From Myxococcales bacterium (GTDB lineage: Bacteria > Myxococcota_A > Polyangia > Palsa-1104 > JAEUJZ01): a stretch of DNA of 64,000 nucleotides. The DNA is taken from NCBI GenBank assembly GCA_016794365.1, contig JAEUKB010000058.1, positions 1-64,000 on the forward strand. The letters run 5' to 3'. The translations under genes were made by a program, and so were the position numbers. Position 1 is the stretch's first letter. Each line of letters opens with the position of its first letter. A model generated the notes under the pieces. It was not told the origin of the DNA, searched no databases, and saw only the letters and a list, made by a program, of their open reading frames with translations. This document shows, piece after piece, positions 23,964-32,037 of this stretch.

Positions 23964-26311
23964 GCGATCTCCAGTGGCCGACGCATGTTGCAGCCGATGC
24001 AGAGGGAACGGGTGCGATAGGTCTGGGTCAGATCCCGGTATTTGGGACCGTTCCAGATGTCTTTTAGCTTGACTGCGTTCAAGTTGCCAAAGTCACCCAG
24101 CGTGCGGCGCTGCGCATCGGGTGCGCAGCACGGTGCAAAGTTCCCTTCTGCACTTATCCACGCCTCTTGTCCAAGGAACGGACAGGGGCCGCCAGGAGCC
24201 AAGTCGTGCGTTCCGTTCGGGTCCAGCGGGAAGATGTTCTCCAGCAGGATGGGCACTCCGCTGGGCAGCAAGCGCTCTTGAGCCGCTACGCGCATTCCTT
24301 GTACTGCGGCGTTCCAGCGCGCAATGGACGTCGGATTGCGTCGCAAAGACAGCGGTTCGATTTCCGCAAAGTGGGCCCACAGGTGGTGGCCTTTGATGCG
24401 ATCGACCCCCAGTTCTGTCGCCAATCGCACCAGATCCGGAAGCTCATCCACGTTGGTCGCCAGAAATGTCAACTGCAGTGTGATGCGACAGCGATTGCCT
24501 CCACTCGCCGCATGGTCATCGCGCACGACGATGAACTCTCGCAGGTTGGCAACGCACTTGTCCCAGCGAGTGCCGAGCATGACCAGTTCCTGTGTCGCGG
24601 CCGTCGCGCCGTTCCACGAGATCTTTACGTCTGACGTCACTGGGACGATGCGTTGCGCCCAAGCACGCACGCCACGTCCGGGAAACGTGCCATTTGTGGT
24701 CAGGTTCAGCTTGATGCCGCGATCGGCGCAGAAGTCGATGATCTCGTCGATGTGTTCGTACAGAAGCGGCTCACCCATCGTGGACGGAATAATCTCGCTG
24801 GCTCCCAGTTCGCTGATCTCATTGAGCAGGCGACGCAACAGTGCCAGCGGCATCTCGCGCCTAGGCTTTCCGCTCGCCCTACGCTCGGTCTGAGACACAC
24901 TGTGCGGAGAGTGCTCTTCGCACATAACGCAGCGCAGATTGCACGTATCGGGGTTGGTGTCTAACGTCACGCGCCACGGGCCTGGCTGCGGCGAGATGTG
25001 CGTCGAGTCTCGTTGAGAACAGACCTCTCGATAGATCCGCTCGATGGCACGGACGTGGTCGTCTATGCCTGGGATGTCTCCTGTTGCTGATTGTAGATAG
25101 CCACGCGCGCCGAGCCGCTGTGCCAAACCCGGCTCATCGAGGATGCGCTGCATCTGAACACTGAGCGAACCAGCATCCCGGTGCGAGAATAACAGACCGT
25201 TGATCTCGTGCTCGACGTACTCAGCCATTCCTCCCACGTCTGCGGTGATGACAGGCACACGCGCTTGCTGTGCTTCGTGAATGACCAAGGGTGAGTTTTC
25301 CACCCAAACGGACGGGACTACAATCGCGTCCACATGATCGAACACATCGCTCATGATGTCCTGGTTGCGATACTCAGGCAGCCACTCGATCCGCCGTCCA
25401 CGACTGGCAGGGAGTCCTGTGGCTAGCGCCTTCAGGGCTTCTGTGTCTTGCCCGCGCGGTCGCCCCCAGATCCGCAAACGCGCAGTATCGGAAGAGAGTC
25501 GCCCAAAAGCATCCAAGAGCAGCTGAATCCCTTTTGCAGGAATGTGCGTTCCGATGTATCCGAAAGTGAATGGTTCGCTGATAGCGCGTCTGCGGGAACG
25601 GAATCTATTCAACGAGAAGCCGTAGTCCAGATACTCGATCTTCCGGGCAGGTAGGCCGAATTCGCGCTGGTATCGCTCAAATAAATATCTTGCAGGTGCG
25701 ATGAAGCGGTCCACTCGCTCTGCCACTTCGCGGATATGACGCATCCGCCGCGCCACCCAGTCTGTCCAGTAGCCGACGTCCTGCTCTCGCTCCGCAGGGC
25801 TGCCAGAAAAGTAGCGCGCATAGCAGCGTTCGGCACACTTGCGATCTTCTTGCCCCTCGCAAGCCGCCCACAGGTTGCTTGGATCGGCAGGGTACATCTG
25901 CATGAACTGGCCGCGAGGACACATCAACCAGTAGTCATGCAGCGTGTAGACGATCGGGATTTCACGACGAGCAGCTTCGAATACTAGCGATGTGGATAGA
26001 TGATTTAGGTGGCCGATGTGGACGACATCGGGGCGCAGTCGGTCGCACACATCCGCGAAGCGCTGGTCTACTTCGGCGTGGCGATAACGGTCACGACTGC
26101 GTGCCACATTGACCAGATGCAGACGGACCCGTGGGTCAGTCGGATCCAACTCTTCACGCATCGAGAATTCGGGAGCAAATGAGTCCTCTGTCCGTGAGAA
26201 GACATGCACGTCGTGATCTGCTGCGAGACCCTGACACAAGGTCTGGGTGTACACCTCAGAGCCCGCATTGTACCGCATCGGATAGCCGTGAATGACCTGC
26301 AAGACCTTCAT
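23960..26311 (-). CDS. glycosyltransferase (GT4-like) fused to a radical SAM/SPASM enzyme
   Basis: A 783-residue two-enzyme fusion. Residues 1-430 form a GT-B glycosyltransferase: N-terminal GYPMRYNAGSEVYTQ, TLHDYWLMCPRG, FGYIGTHIPAKGIQLLLDAF and the C-terminal donor-site motif VENSPLVIHEAQQARVPVI. Residues 445-783 form a radical SAM enzyme with CNLRCVMC (C457, C461, C464), STMGEP, LTTNGTF, VKISWNGA and a C-terminal Cys-rich SPASM region (APCCAPD, CIGCNM). No stop or frameshift separates the halves. The radical SAM part is a paralogue of the 18332-19504 enzyme. It suggests that glycosyl transfer and radical modification act on the same molecule. Confidence 0.9.
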   Translation of the reverse strand: MKVLQVIHGYPMRYNAGSEVYTQTLCQGLAADHDVHVFSRTEDSFAPEFSMREELDPTDPRVRLHLVNVARSRDRYRHAEVDQRFADVCDRLRPDVVHIGHLNHLSTSLVFEAARREIPIVYTLHDYWLMCPRGQFMQMYPADPSNLWAACEGQEDRKCAERCYARYFSGSPAEREQDVGYWTDWVARRMRHIREVAERVDRFIAPARYLFERYQREFGLPARKIEYLDYGFSLNRFRSRRRAISEPFTFGYIGTHIPAKGIQLLLDAFGRLSSDTARLRIWGRPRGQDTEALKALATGLPASRGRRIEWLPEYRNQDIMSDVFDHVDAIVVPSVWVENSPLVIHEAQQARVPVITADVGGMAEYVEHEINGLLFSHRDAGSLSVQMQRILDEPGLAQRLGARGYLQSATGDIPGIDDHVRAIERIYREVCSQRDSTHISPQPGPWRVTLDTNPDTCNLRCVMCEEHSPHSVSQTERRASGKPRREMPLALLRRLLNEISELGASEIIPSTMGEPLLYEHIDEIIDFCADRGIKLNLTTNGTFPGRGVRAWAQRIVPVTSDVKISWNGATAATQELVMLGTRWDKCVANLREFIVVRDDHAASGGNRCRITLQLTFLATNVDELPDLVRLATELGVDRIKGHHLWAHFAEIEPLSLRRNPTSIARWNAAVQGMRVAAQERLLPSGVPILLENIFPLDPNGTHDLAPGGPCPFLGQEAWISAEGNFAPCCAPDAQRRTLGDFGNLNAVKLKDIWNGPKYRDLTQTYRTRSLCIGCNMRRPLEIA

Positions 26312-26359
26312 GCTATAGAGTTCTTTCGTTGCACCGGCGCAGTGGCATCAGCGCGTCGG

Positions 26360-27250
26360 CTAAGTAAGTAGTACACTGAAGTCACGAACCAGTTGAGCAA
26401 CGCCCGCTTCGATGCGGATGCGCGGACGCCACTGCAAGATCTCGTACGCCCGGCGAGGGTCGCCGTAAAATCGCGCCACATCAAATGCGCGTGAGGGGGC
26501 TTCCTGGAAGGTACTGCGCCCTCCGCCGCATCGACATGCAAGCTCTGCCAGTTGACGAAGCGAAGTCGGCCATCCGGTCAACAGATGGATCGGTGGCGGC
26601 AAGGGGGCATCCGTGAACAACTGCTGAATCAGCGCGACCATGCCTGCGGTCGTGTCATCGATATGCGTGAAATCGAAAACATTGTCACTGCCTTCAATGC
26701 GCAGCACTTCGCCCACCGCCGCTTGGCGCGCAAAACAGGGAACAACTCTGTCTGGATGATCTTGGGTGCGACCATACACATTGCTCAATCGTAGGATCGC
26801 AGTGCGAACGCCATCGAATCGGGCCGCCGTACACAGCTGTTCAGCCGCAGCCTTGGATCGTCCATACACATTGCAAGGGCGAATAGGCATGTCTTCCTGT
26901 GCGGGCAGTCGATCTGCCGCACCATAGACTTCGCGGCTGCTGGCAAAAATCACCCACGGTCGCAGCGGGGACTGCTGCGCTGCAAATAGGACATTCCGAG
27001 TGCCCTCGACATTGGTCTGCCAGCACCGCTCCGGATCGCGCTCACCCCAGACAACACGAGAAACGGCGGCCAAGTGGACAATGCCTACGCATTGCTTGGC
27101 TGCTTGGACCAGCCTGTCCCGTTGAAGCACATCACAGCCCTGATGCTGCAGATCGAAGCGTCGAGTGCGGATTCCCTCGCTATGTAGCCGACGACGGATC
27201 GCGGTTCCGATCAGTCCCTCTGAACCCGTGACCAAGACCACTTTTGACAT
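26360..27250 (-). CDS. NAD-dependent epimerase/dehydratase (extended SDR)
   Basis: A 296-residue sugar-nucleotide-type short-chain dehydrogenase. The NAD-binding motif GSEGLIG is near residue 9, then HLAAVS, the catalytic Ser in IFASSREVYG and the Tyr-Lys pair in YGRSKAAAE. Enzymes of this type epimerise, dehydrate or reduce NDP-sugars. As the first gene of the minus-strand operon it probably supplies the activated sugar for the glycosyltransferase that follows 48 bp downstream. The exact reaction cannot be read from the sequence. Confidence 0.88.
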   Translation of the reverse strand: MSKVVLVTGSEGLIGTAIRRRLHSEGIRTRRFDLQHQGCDVLQRDRLVQAAKQCVGIVHLAAVSRVVWGERDPERCWQTNVEGTRNVLFAAQQSPLRPWVIFASSREVYGAADRLPAQEDMPIRPCNVYGRSKAAAEQLCTAARFDGVRTAILRLSNVYGRTQDHPDRVVPCFARQAAVGEVLRIEGSDNVFDFTHIDDTTAGMVALIQQLFTDAPLPPPIHLLTGWPTSLRQLAELACRCGGGRSTFQEAPSRAFDVARFYGDPRRAYEILQWRPRIRIEAGVAQLVRDFSVLLT

Positions 27251-27565
27251 GTGCGTATTCCCAGCAGCGGCAAGCTGTGGTGTGCATACACTACATCGGT
27301 CGGACGCGTAGGACTCTCAAAAGGGCGATTCGCGACACTCCTCGCCAGTGGCATGGCTTACCGATCGCAAGTCGCAGTGCGCGGTGCAGGTTCAGCGCAT
27401 CTATCGACGATTATCAAACGACGGTGGAATGCCTCCCACGAGTGGCGCTGCATCACAGAGAAAGAATGTCACTGCGGCAGCGGTGTATGGACGCATTCCT
27501 CCGCAGCGAGGTGGCCTTGACTTGGATGTCGAAGCGGCCAGACACTTCGCTGCGCAGGGGCACAG
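27251..27565. other. divergent intergenic region without a clear gene
   Basis: 315 bp between the epimerase operon (minus) and the histidine kinase (plus). It must carry the operon's promoter, but I could not find a convincing -35/-10 pair on either strand. The short frames here do not look like proteins, and no precursor peptide with a leader and core was recognised. Confidence 0.5.
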
Positions 27566-28714
27566 ATGACCAGCAGCTCGCATGATCAGCCTGAACCGTC
27601 GGCGCTTCGCGAGGACGAGGCTGTGACGTTCGCGCTACCGGCCAAGATGTGGTGGCTGTATGGCATTGGGCCGCTGCTGCTTGCTCCGACGGTGGTTCCG
27701 AAGTTCTTTCTCATGCCGCTGCGTCTGGAGCTATCGACCGTGGCCAGCTTTTACCTGGCCTTCTTTGGCATCGGCGCGGTGCTGCACCTGGGCTATCTTC
27801 GACTTCAGCCTCGGCGTCTTTGGCAGACCCGGCGCTTGTGGCCGCTGCTACTGCTCCATGCGCTGTTTACGGCAGCCATTGTGGTCCCGACGGCACTTTT
27901 GATTCAGCCGCTGTACTGTCTGGTCAACTACGGTACGCCCTCATCGGCAGAGATCAGGTACTGCCTACTCGGCATCGTGCCCGTGCAGCGGCTGGAGTTT
28001 TTATGGACGAGCATGGTGGTCGCCTGGGGCTGTGTCTTGCCTGCGGTCATGCTGTTTGCTCTGCGCCGCGAGCGTGATGCCATCGAGCGCCACTTGCAAG
28101 AAGAGCGACGCCAGCGCTTGACCGCCCAGCTTCAGACCCTGCAAGCGCGGCTGCATCCACACTTTTTGTTTAACAGCCTGAACACGATTGCTTGTCTGAT
28201 CAGTGAAGATCCTGCGGCGGCAGAGCGCGTCGTGGAACGCCTGGCCGAGCTGCTGCGCTACTGCTTGACGGATCTAGACAGGACCGTTGTGCCGCTGCGT
28301 GATGAGCTGTCGGTGGTGCGCGCGTATCTCGAGGTGCAAGCGGCTCGCTTTGGTTCCCGTCTTCGCTTTGTCATCGACTGCCCGGATGCGCTTGGGAACC
28401 AGCGCGTGCCGCCACTGTGCTTGCAGCCGCTGGTCGAAAACGCAGTGCTACACGGTGCGGTGGCTTCTCGACGGGGGGGCCTGGTGACGGTGCAAGTGGC
28501 CATCGTCGAGCCGCAGCTCCTGCTTTCGGTCCAGGACGACGGCCCCGGTCTGGGCAAGTCTACCCATCAAGGCAGCGGTGGGGCGCTTCGTGGACTGCGT
28601 GAGCGGCTGCGCATCTTGTATCCCGACGCCGATCCGCCTGCTCGTCTGGATCTGATGACCCCTGCCGATGGCCTCGGCTGCCTGGTCGAGCTGCGTCTGC
28701 CGCTGGATGCCTGA
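27566..28714 (+). CDS. LytS/YpdA-type sensor histidine kinase
   Basis: A 382-residue membrane kinase of the His_kinase (PF06580-like) class. Four membrane segments lie within residues 28-165, then a short coiled coil (RRERDAIERHLQEERRQR) and the phosphoacceptor motif LHPHFLFNSLNT (H199 aligns with the usual NPHFLFN His). The ATP-binding N-box VENAVLHG and the G-box DDGPGLG follow. No separate sensor domain is present, so the signal is probably sensed in or near the membrane. Its presumed partner, the LytTR regulator, is encoded convergently with stops 8 bp apart. Confidence 0.9.
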   Translation: MTSSSHDQPEPSALREDEAVTFALPAKMWWLYGIGPLLLAPTVVPKFFLMPLRLELSTVASFYLAFFGIGAVLHLGYLRLQPRRLWQTRRLWPLLLLHALFTAAIVVPTALLIQPLYCLVNYGTPSSAEIRYCLLGIVPVQRLEFLWTSMVVAWGCVLPAVMLFALRRERDAIERHLQEERRQRLTAQLQTLQARLHPHFLFNSLNTIACLISEDPAAAERVVERLAELLRYCLTDLDRTVVPLRDELSVVRAYLEVQAARFGSRLRFVIDCPDALGNQRVPPLCLQPLVENAVLHGAVASRRGGLVTVQVAIVEPQLLLSVQDDGPGLGKSTHQGSGGALRGLRERLRILYPDADPPARLDLMTPADGLGCLVELRLPLDA

Positions 28715-28722
28715 CCCGCTCG

Positions 28723-29553
28723 CTAAGAACGTCCTGGGGTGAGTGCGGCGCGGACCTGCGGGAGCAGCCGACGACTGACCCGAGCGCGCTGTCCGTCCGT
28801 AAGCTCCAGCTCGCTGCCGTCTTCGCCGAGATGCAGGGCCCGCACCTGTCGCAGGTTGACCAGCTCGCTCCGGTGAACCCGCAAAAAGCCGTGTCCACAG
28901 AGCCGGGCTTCCAGCTCGCTGAGTGACTCGGGCGTAAGCTGCTCGCGTCCATCGGCATGAAACGCAGTGTACTTGTCGGTGGACCATAAGCGCGTGATCG
29001 TCGCTGCATCAAACAGCCGCAGGCTGCCTCGGTCATGAACGACCAGCCGTGGTGTCGTGCTGGGCCCGCTGCGTGCGAGCAGGTCCGTCATCATCGCTGC
29101 CGTGGCATCCTGCGCAAGCGTCGGTGGCGAGCCAGCGGTTTTGCCCAGCACCTGCACCCGCTGCGCCGCCCGCACGACCGCTTGCGCCAAGCGCTCGGCA
29201 GAAATGGGCTTGAGCAGGTAGTCCACCGCGTGGACGGCAAAGGCCGCGACCGCGTGCTGATCGTAGGCGGTCGTAAACACAATCGGCGGCAGCCCGTGGT
29301 AGCGCTGGGCCAGCGCGAGCCCGTCCATCCCTGGCATGTGGATGTCCAAAAACAGCAGCGAGGCCGCCGTCTTTGTCAGCAGCTCCAGCGCTTCTTCACC
29401 GTCGCCCGCTTCGCCCACCACCGCAATGTCCGGTAGCCCCGCGTGGACGGTGCGCTGGGCAGGCTGGGCAAGCTGCTCGATGAGCCGTATCAAGCGTCGC
29501 CGCGCCGGAAGCTCGTCATCGACGACCAGGGCCCGCAACATCCCATCCAGCAT
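28723..29553 (-). CDS. LytTR-family response regulator
   Basis: A 276-residue regulator with a receiver domain (acidic VVDDE near residue 12, phosphoacceptor Asp70 in FLDIHMPGMDG, conserved Thr in FTTAYDQHA and Lys in YLLKPI) and a C-terminal LytTR DNA-binding domain (RLWSTDKYTAFHADG, FLRVHRSELVNLRQV). Such regulators bind short repeats upstream of envelope or virulence genes. Its histidine kinase is the convergent neighbour. Start at 29553 or 29541. Confidence 0.92.
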   Translation of the reverse strand: MLDGMLRALVVDDELPARRRLIRLIEQLAQPAQRTVHAGLPDIAVVGEAGDGEEALELLTKTAASLLFLDIHMPGMDGLALAQRYHGLPPIVFTTAYDQHAVAAFAVHAVDYLLKPISAERLAQAVVRAAQRVQVLGKTAGSPPTLAQDATAAMMTDLLARSGPSTTPRLVVHDRGSLRLFDAATITRLWSTDKYTAFHADGREQLTPESLSELEARLCGHGFLRVHRSELVNLRQVRALHLGEDGSELELTDGQRARVSRRLLPQVRAALTPGRS

Positions 29554-29712
29554 AGCAAGGACTTATCCCTGCGAGGCAAGTGATCCGATCGTGCAGACCG
29601 TACAGACCGGGGCGGGCCGGGCCAAGACGCCGCCGCCACCGCTTGTCGGCTGGAAACGACCGCTCATCGGCTGATCCAAGTCGGCGCTGATTCGATCGGC
29701 TTCCCTGGGATC

Positions 29713-30333
29713 ATGCGAACAAACGGACCGACAAAGAAGAGCGCTTCACCGCCAGGAACGCGCGTCAGGACTCGCTGCTGGATACCGATTCCTATCGTTG
29801 CCTCTTGGCTCGTGCTGACCTCTGCTGCCAGCGCACAGCCCACGGACGGACGACTGGGACGGCATTCCATCGAGGTCGCATACTTTGGCCAGAACTTCAT
29901 CCGTCCGGGGATGCAGATTGGCTACAGCGTGCGTGCGCTTCAGTCCTCGGGCCGCTTGCACGCGCTCGTCATCGGGGCCGATGTCGGTGCCTACGCCTGG
30001 CTGCGTCATGACATCGGTGTGTTTCTGCTGCCCCGCATCGGCTGGCGTGGACGTCACCGGGCGGGTCTGCAAGGCGAGGCCAACTTTCACCTGGGCTACC
30101 TTCAGAGCGTGCTCGCCAGCCCGGCCTATCAAGTCGAGTCCGGGCAAGTCGTCGAGGCATCCCGACAAGGCATTGCCAACCTGCTGCTCGGCGTCACGGC
30201 AGGCATCGGCTGGTTCTTTCCACAGGCGGGCGTGACCCCGTTTGCTCGCGCTGGTGTCCTGTGGCATACGCCCGTGTTTGATCAGACGCTGCTGCGCTTC
30301 GTTCTCAACGTCGGTGTGGAGGTTCGGCTATGA
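29713..30333 (+). CDS. outer-membrane beta-barrel-like protein
   Basis: A 206-residue secreted protein with a long basic N-region, a hydrophobic core (IVASWLVLTSAASAQ) and a putative cleavage after SAQ, then alternating strands (SIEVAYFGQNF, MQIGYSVRAL, VGAYAWLRHDIGVFLLPRIGW) ending in an amphipathic strand FVLNVGVEVRL. It looks like a small barrel. The next gene, an alpha/beta-hydrolase lipoprotein, overlaps its stop (ATGA), so they are co-expressed. Function unknown. Confidence 0.7.
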   Translation: MRTNGPTKKSASPPGTRVRTRCWIPIPIVASWLVLTSAASAQPTDGRLGRHSIEVAYFGQNFIRPGMQIGYSVRALQSSGRLHALVIGADVGAYAWLRHDIGVFLLPRIGWRGRHRAGLQGEANFHLGYLQSVLASPAYQVESGQVVEASRQGIANLLLGVTAGIGWFFPQAGVTPFARAGVLWHTPVFDQTLLRFVLNVGVEVRL

Positions 30334-31355
30334 CGCGAGTCCTGTTGCTCCTGATCGTGTCCGTTTGGCTGGCTGGCTGTGCGGTCGATTTCCAAGAGGG
30401 TGACGAGCACTTTTATGTCGTCCACAAGGGGGCGGCGATGCCCGTGTGGGTGACGGGAAACTGGCGCTCGGATCGCATCTTGGTCCATGTCCACGGCGGT
30501 CCTGGCACCACCAACGGCATTTACTTTCAAAAGGACAGCTACCGCCGCATCGCGGATCAGGTGGGCATCGCCTTTTATGAGCAGCGCGGCGCGGGATCGG
30601 CCCTGGGTCTACATCGCGAGTACCTATCGACCGAGCAGCTTGTCGAAGATGCACGCATGGTGATGACGGTGCTGCGAGCGCGTTATCCGCGCGCGAGGTT
30701 TGCGCTGCTGGGACATAGCTGGGGAGGCTTTCTGGGATCGGCGATCCTGCTGGAACCGGATCTCCAGAAGCAGTTTGGCGGCTGGATCGAGATGGACGGC
30801 GCGCATGATGCATCGTGCAAGTCGTGGAACCATGGCCGCGACCAAGTGCTGGCCAAGGGAATCGCCGGGGCCGAAGCGTTTTATCGCGATGTCTGGAAGT
30901 GCGACCCGGTGACCAACGAAAACAACCAGCTCGAAGAATACAAGGGCAAGCTGATTCACCTGTGGCACAGCGAGTTTGTGCGGGCCGCTGGTGGCTACGA
31001 TGTACAGCCCGATCGAGTGCTCACCAATGCCGACATCGCAGAGAACATCTTCCGCAGCCAGTTCGATCTGTTTGCGGTGACGCAGCACTCTCCTTTGCCG
31101 GTGCAGAACTTCTACGGTCGCGACCTGACGCCGCGTCTTGGTGAGATCAAGATCCCAGCGCTGGTGCTGTGGGGCACCCACGATCTCATCACGCCAGCCA
31201 TCAATGCCGAGCCCGCCTATCGCGCACTTGGGGCCGCGCCGCAGGACAAAGAGCTTGTGCTGTTTGACGACTCTGGTCACAACCCCTGGGCCGAAGAGCA
31301 GGACAAGTTCGTGCTCGCCATGACCCGCTTCCTAGACAAAGTGCTGCCGCCGTAG
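30330..31355 (+). CDS. alpha/beta-hydrolase lipoprotein (proline-iminopeptidase-like)
   Basis: A 341-residue lipoprotein (lipobox WLAGC) with the alpha/beta-hydrolase fold. The oxyanion segment is VHVHGGPGTT, the nucleophile Ser is in LGHSWGG, the acid Asp in GTHDLITP and the His in SGHNPW. HGGPG and the elbow sequence are typical of proline iminopeptidases and related hydrolases. Anchored to the membrane, it probably acts on an extracytoplasmic peptide or ester. The start overlaps the barrel gene stop. Confidence 0.87.
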   Translation: MTRVLLLLIVSVWLAGCAVDFQEGDEHFYVVHKGAAMPVWVTGNWRSDRILVHVHGGPGTTNGIYFQKDSYRRIADQVGIAFYEQRGAGSALGLHREYLSTEQLVEDARMVMTVLRARYPRARFALLGHSWGGFLGSAILLEPDLQKQFGGWIEMDGAHDASCKSWNHGRDQVLAKGIAGAEAFYRDVWKCDPVTNENNQLEEYKGKLIHLWHSEFVRAAGGYDVQPDRVLTNADIAENIFRSQFDLFAVTQHSPLPVQNFYGRDLTPRLGEIKIPALVLWGTHDLITPAINAEPAYRALGAAPQDKELVLFDDSGHNPWAEEQDKFVLAMTRFLDKVLPP

Positions 31356-31429
31356 CTCCGCAGCGCGAATCGAACGGCTTCGTCTCTCTCGCACCGTCAG
31401 CGTCATCCTTTATCCATCACAGTGAATGA

Positions 31430-31978
31430 TTCCCACAAGGGGACATAGACAGGGACGGAACAGCGGAGCTGCTGGTTGCGGGGGGAAGTGCGCAGCGTGT
31501 GGAGGTGTGGCAACAAAGTGGGAGCAAGTCGTTTGTGCGGCTTGCGCAGAAGGCGGTGGCTGGGGATGCGTACTCGGTGGTGATGGCAGATGTCCGTGCG
31601 GATGGAGCGCCTGATCTGGTGGTGGCGCTGCCGGGACAGAAACAAGTCGCGCTGATTCCGGGGATCGGACAAGGTGCGCTCGGCGCGGTCGTCCTGGTTC
31701 CCAGCGGAACATCTTTGCAGCAGCTTAGCGCCGTCGATGTCAACTGTGATGGACGGACCGACATCGTGGCGAGCAGCTCCAACGAAAACAAGCTCGGGCT
31801 GCTGCTTGGATCAGACACAGGACTACAGAACGGACAGACCATCGATCTGTCTGCGCATCAAATCGGAGTCGCACAGTCGCTGGCGGTGGCAGATGTAAAC
31901 TTTGATGGACTTCCCGATCTGCTGGTCGGTAGCAGTCAGACTCCGGCGTACCTGCTGATTCCAAACATCTCGCCGTAA
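31430..31978 (+). pseudogene. 5'-truncated FG-GAP/VCBS repeat protein
   Basis: The frame contains four FG-GAP-type calcium-binding repeats (DIDRDGTAELLVAGG, DVRADGAPDLVVA, DVNCDGRTDIVAS, DVNFDGLPDLLVG). The first lies upstream of any good start, right behind an in-frame TGA at 31427. There is no signal peptide, which such surface proteins need. GTG codons at 31493 and 31499 could give a short product. It is best read as the 3' remnant of a larger secreted protein that lost its front end. Confidence 0.65.
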
Positions 31979-32037
31979 GTTCTGCGTAACTTCTCCGTAA
32001 CTTCGCAGCATCCCGCTATCCGCAGTACGCTGTACGC

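Noticed and set aside
27401..27583. Cys-rich 60-residue minus-strand frame as precursor peptide for the radical SAM operon
   Set aside because: It overlaps the start of the histidine kinase, has no clear ribosome-binding site or leader/core layout, and its composition fits antisense of GC-rich DNA.
31427..31429. TGA before the FG-GAP frame as a selenocysteine codon
   Set aside because: The residues upstream of it do not continue an FG-GAP protein, no conserved Cys is expected there, and no SECIS-like stem follows.
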